Shown: piece by piece, positions 60,950 to 64,000 of the stretch
Position numbering within the stretch: position 1 is the first letter of the stretch
Layout of the letters: each line of letters begins with the position of its first letter
DNA from: Nevskiaceae bacterium
Lineage (GTDB): Bacteria > Pseudomonadota > Gammaproteobacteria > Steroidobacterales > Steroidobacteraceae
Reading direction: 5' to 3'
Assembly: GCA_024234075.1 (NCBI GenBank)
Contig: JACKOV010000007.1
Location: forward strand, 70,842-134,841
DNA: 64,000 bases
Position numbers and translations under genes: made by a program
The notes under the pieces: generated by a model
Seen by the model: only the letters and a program-made list of their open reading frames with translations
Told to the model about the DNA's origin: nothing
Databases searched by the model: none

Positions 60950-61055
60950 AGATACAGTCGCCGCGCGCGAGCGCGGCGACTGTCGCCCTGTAGGCCGCGG
61001 CGGAGCCGAATCCGCCGCCTTGCCAGAGACGATTTCCGGGTTAGAGTGGCGCCGC

Positions 61056-62363
61056 ATGCTCGAACCCCTCTGGCGACTGCTCGAACAACTGCTCTGGGGC
61101 AAACGGGCGGTCGGTGCGCGCCCCCACGCCGCGGCGCTGCGCCTGCTGCGCTACCCCTATGCGGTGCTGCGCGACCTGTCGCGCGGCCAGGTCAACCTGC
61201 GGGCCATGGGCCTGGTCTATGCCACCCTGCTGTCGCTGGTCCCGCTGCTGGCGTTCAGCTTCGCGATCCTGAAGGCCTTCGGCGCGCACCGCGAGCTCGA
61301 GCCGATCGTTTACGAATTCTTCCGGCCGGTCGGCGCCAGCGCCACCGAGCTCACGCTGCGGGTCATGGAGTTCGCCGACAACGTCTCGAGCGGCATCGTC
61401 GGCTCGGTCGGCCTGGCGCTGCTGCTGTGGACGCTGATCGGTACCATCAAGAAGATCGAGGACAGCTTCAACTTCCTCTGGCGGGTCGAGCAGCCGCGCA
61501 GCTTCGGGCGGCGCATCGCGGAATACCTCTCGCTGCTGATCCTCGGGCCGCTGCTGCTGGTGGTCTTCCTCGGCCTGGCGCATTCCGCGATCGACAGCGC
61601 CGCGGTACGCACCCTGGCCACGCTGCCGCTGGTGGACCGTCTGGTCGCGCTCAGCGTCACGCTCGCGCCCTACGCGATGGTCACGACGATCTTCACCGCG
61701 CTCTACATGTTCGTCCCCAACACCAGCGTGCGGATCGTTCCGGCGCTGATCGGCGGACTGGCCGCCGGCATCCTCTGGGCCGCGACCGGCAAGCTGTTCA
61801 CCGAGCTGGTCGTCTACACCTCACGCCTGACCATCGTCTACGCCGGCTTCGCGATCATCGTCGCTGCCCTGCTCTGGACCTACTTCGGCTGGCTGATCCT
61901 GCTGGTCGGTGTGCAATTGTCGTTCTACGCCCAGAACCCGAGCTATCTGCGGCTCGGCCTGCAGGAACTGAAGCTCTCCAGCGTCGAGCTCGAGGACCTG
62001 ACCCTGAAAGTCATGTACCTGATCGGCGTGGCGCATACCCGCGGCGAGGTGCGCTGGCGCGTCAACACCCTGGCGCGTGAACTCGGCCTGCCGGGCATCG
62101 CCATCTCGCAAGTGGTCGCCGCCCTGGAACGCGCCGGCATGCTGACCGCGAACGACAAGGAACAACTCGTGCCGGCGCGCGACATCGGCCACATCCGCCT
62201 GTGCGACCTGCTCGACGTGGCCCGCAGCCAGCGCAGCGGTCACACCGCCCAGTACGACCTGGCGATACCGAAAGTAGACACTCTGCTCGGCTCGCTGCAG
62301 GACGCCTGGCGCGAACGCTGCGGCGATCGCACCTTGCGCGACCTCATTGAAGGGACTGGCTGA
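61056..62363 (+). CDS. yihY: YihY/BrkB-family membrane protein with C-terminal winged-helix-like domain
   Basis: A 435-residue protein with six transmembrane segments in the first 300 residues (AMGLVYATLLSLVPLLAF, VGLALLLWTLIGTIKKIED, LWTYFGWLILLVGVQLSF). This family was once called ribonuclease BN in error and its function is unknown. E. coli YihY is about 290 residues; here roughly 110 more follow, with TLARELGLPGIAISQVVAAL and RAGML resembling a winged helix. The start is ATG 61056. Confidence 0.9.
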   Translation: MLEPLWRLLEQLLWGKRAVGARPHAAALRLLRYPYAVLRDLSRGQVNLRAMGLVYATLLSLVPLLAFSFAILKAFGAHRELEPIVYEFFRPVGASATELTLRVMEFADNVSSGIVGSVGLALLLWTLIGTIKKIEDSFNFLWRVEQPRSFGRRIAEYLSLLILGPLLLVVFLGLAHSAIDSAAVRTLATLPLVDRLVALSVTLAPYAMVTTIFTALYMFVPNTSVRIVPALIGGLAAGILWAATGKLFTELVVYTSRLTIVYAGFAIIVAALLWTYFGWLILLVGVQLSFYAQNPSYLRLGLQELKLSSVELEDLTLKVMYLIGVAHTRGEVRWRVNTLARELGLPGIAISQVVAALERAGMLTANDKEQLVPARDIGHIRLCDLLDVARSQRSGHTAQYDLAIPKVDTLLGSLQDAWRERCGDRTLRDLIEGTG

Positions 62364-62473
62364 CGTTGCTGCTCAGCGTTGCTTGACCGGAGAGGGGGCA
62401 GTGAAGAGTCTCTGCGCGGAACGGTGGTGCAACCGGTGAGTGCGGGCGCGCCAGGGGGGCCTGCGGAACAGCC

Positions 62474-63820
62474 CTACTCACCGGCTATGGTCATTTGCTC
62501 AAGCAGCAACGACCCCACCCGAATCCCCCCGCGCAAATCGACGTCGCTGCCGATCGCCGCGACCTGGCGGAACATGTCCTTGAGGTTGCCGGCGATGGTC
62601 ACTTCCTGCACCGGAAAGGCGATCGCGCCACCTTCGATCCAGAAGCCGGTGGCGCCGCGCGAATAGTCGCCGGTGACACCGTTGACGCCCTGCCCCATCA
62701 GTTCGGTGACCAGCAGGCCGCGGCCCATTTGCCGCAGCAGCGCGGCGGCATCGGGTGCACCGGCGCTCGGATCGACCAGCAGGTTGTGCAGGCCGCCGGC
62801 GTTGCCGGTACTCGTGAGGCCGAGCTTGCGCGCCGAATAGCTGCCGAGCAGGTAGCCGTCGACCACGCCGTCGCGTACCAGCTCGCGGTCGCGGGTGCGC
62901 ACACCCTCGCTGTCCCAGGCGCCGCTGGCCATGCCCTTCCTCAGAAACGGCCGCTCGTGCATCTGCACGAACGACGGAAACACTTGCTGGCCGGCGGCGC
63001 CGAGCAGGAAGGTCGACTTGCGGTACTGGGCGCCGCCGCCGATCGCCGCGATGAAATGCCCGATCAGGCCGCGTGCGACTTCGGGCGCGAACAGCACCGG
63101 CGCCTTCTGGGTCGGCAGTCGGCGTGCGCCGAGACGCGCGACTGCACGCTCACCGGCGATCCGGCCGACGGTCGTCCCGGCTTCGAGATCGCGCGGGTCG
63201 CGCGCGGTCGTGTACCAGTAGTCGCGATGCATCTCGTCGCCGGCCTGCGCGATCAGCACGCAGCTGAGCGTGTGGCTGGAGCTCGCCTGGCCGGCCAGAA
63301 AACCATGGGTATTGCCATAGACCCGCACGCCGCGGCCGGTCGACAGCGTCGCACCTTCGGAATTCTCGAGGCGCGGATCGACGGCGCGACCGGCGGCCTC
63401 GCAGTCCCGCGCCAACGCAACCGCGGCATCCGGCTCGATCGGCCAGTCGAAATCGAGTTCGAGGTCCGGGAATTCGGTCGCGAGCTGCGCGGGATCGGCC
63501 AGGCCCGCGCATGCGTCCTCGGCGGTGTAGCGCGCGATGCTGCAGGCCTTGGCCACGGTGTCGCGGATCGCCGCGGGCGCGAGATCGGCGGTGCTGGCAG
63601 AGCCCTTGCGCTGGCCGAAATAGACGGTGATGCCGAGACCGCGGTCGCGCTGGTATTCGACCGTTTCGACGGCGCCGAGCCGCACGGTGGTGTTCAGGCC
63701 TTTTTGCAGGCTGGCATCGGCTTCGGCCTGCGTGGCGCCGCGACGGCGCGCCTCCTCGAGCGCGAGGGATACGATGGACTGCAGTTCGGGAATGCGGCGG
63801 GCATCGACGTCTTGTGACAT
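62474..63820 (-). CDS. pmbA: Metalloprotease-related protein PmbA (TldE)
   Basis: A 448-residue partner of TldD. It carries GLGITVYFGQRKGSAST, GRGVRVYGNTHGFLAGQ, FLLGAAGQQVFPSF, GVVDGYLLGSYSARKLGL and GVTGDYSRGATGFWIEGG, the TldE pattern, without the HExxxH zinc motif, which only TldD has. TldD/E degrades peptides, processing microcins and antagonising the CcdA antitoxin. The start is ATG 63820. Confidence 0.95.
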   Translation of the reverse strand: MSQDVDARRIPELQSIVSLALEEARRRGATQAEADASLQKGLNTTVRLGAVETVEYQRDRGLGITVYFGQRKGSASTADLAPAAIRDTVAKACSIARYTAEDACAGLADPAQLATEFPDLELDFDWPIEPDAAVALARDCEAAGRAVDPRLENSEGATLSTGRGVRVYGNTHGFLAGQASSSHTLSCVLIAQAGDEMHRDYWYTTARDPRDLEAGTTVGRIAGERAVARLGARRLPTQKAPVLFAPEVARGLIGHFIAAIGGGAQYRKSTFLLGAAGQQVFPSFVQMHERPFLRKGMASGAWDSEGVRTRDRELVRDGVVDGYLLGSYSARKLGLTSTGNAGGLHNLLVDPSAGAPDAAALLRQMGRGLLVTELMGQGVNGVTGDYSRGATGFWIEGGAIAFPVQEVTIAGNLKDMFRQVAAIGSDVDLRGGIRVGSLLLEQMTIAGE

Positions 63821-63982
63821 GGGCGTGCAGGTTCCCGGCGCTTCCTGCGCCGCTGAGGCAGAATCGGAATTGTAGCAGCGCCGCCCCCGACCACCCCGAC
63901 CGCAAGGCAGCCGATGGCGCCGGGACGGGATGGCACGGCGGGGCGCGGCAGACATCAGCCCGAGGCCCAGCAACGATGATCC

Positions 63983-64000
63983 GTGACCGACGATTCCCCC
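63983..64000 (+). CDS. Possible 5' end of a divergent gene (yjgA-like position)
   Basis: GTG at 63983 would open M-T-D-D-S-P before the window ends; an ATG at 63976 in another frame is the alternative. In many gammaproteobacteria yjgA (DUF615) is divergent from pmbA and starts with an acidic N-terminus. Only six codons are visible, so this rests on synteny. Confidence 0.25.

Overview
The window is high-GC, tightly packed chromosomal DNA of a gammaproteobacterium. Several conserved blocks fit the Xanthomonadales/Nevskiales/Steroidobacterales side of the class: lgt-thyA; ygfB-pepP-ubiH-ubiI facing zapB-like/zapA/6S RNA/fthC/EVE/rpiA; rplM-rpsI facing coq7 and a Crp/Clp regulator; and pmbA at the right edge. 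The lineage is inferred from gene content and order, since no rRNA is present. Coordinates and translations were read by eye, and no database search was run.

Layout. 1-6.0 kb: a cut SET-domain gene, thyA, lgt and rlmI on the minus strand, then a YyaL-type protein and a glutathione peroxidase on the plus strand. 6.0-17.6 kb is the accessory, decaying region. It holds a broken cardiolipin-synthase-like gene and a Sec-exported SpvB/RHS polymorphic toxin locus. That locus has a coupled secreted proline/cysteine-rich upstream partner, an HNH toxin tip with an overlapping immunity gene, and a displaced second toxin tip with its own immunity gene. IS3-type and dipeptidase remnants follow, with an EamA permease and a DnaQ-like exonuclease among them. 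17.6-31.4 kb is a long minus-strand series: HIT protein, ComB-like phosphatase, YcbK-like peptidase, ornithine/lysine decarboxylase, threonylcarbamoyl-AMP synthase, a double HtrA protease of Nma111 type, a PfkB kinase, dgkA, and a glycine-cleavage operon. The operon (gcvT-gcvH-gcvPA-gcvPB) is led by a tandem glycine riboswitch and an intrinsic terminator.

31.6-43.4 kb: ispG, phhB, the ubiquinone hydroxylase pair with pepP and ygfB, cell-division genes, 6S RNA, folate and EVE genes, a 20-residue lysine/alanine mini-gene, rpiA, an amidase, and a HepT/MntA toxin-antitoxin pair. 43.5-51.4 kb: a large secreted protein with a GlyGly-CTERM-like tail, tRNA-Gln, rpsI/rplM, coq7, a Crp homologue with an acidic tail, rpe, djlA and purC.

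51.5-60.9 kb is the most unusual gene set. On the minus strand are a TonB-dependent receptor, a ChaN-PDZ protein and an M1+M28+PDZ double-peptidase fusion. Diverging from them are a PD40-repeat lipoprotein and a multi-pass membrane protein. I propose this as an uncharacterised uptake/processing system, possibly for peptide-bound metal or haem. The window ends with yihY, pmbA and the first codons of a divergent gene.
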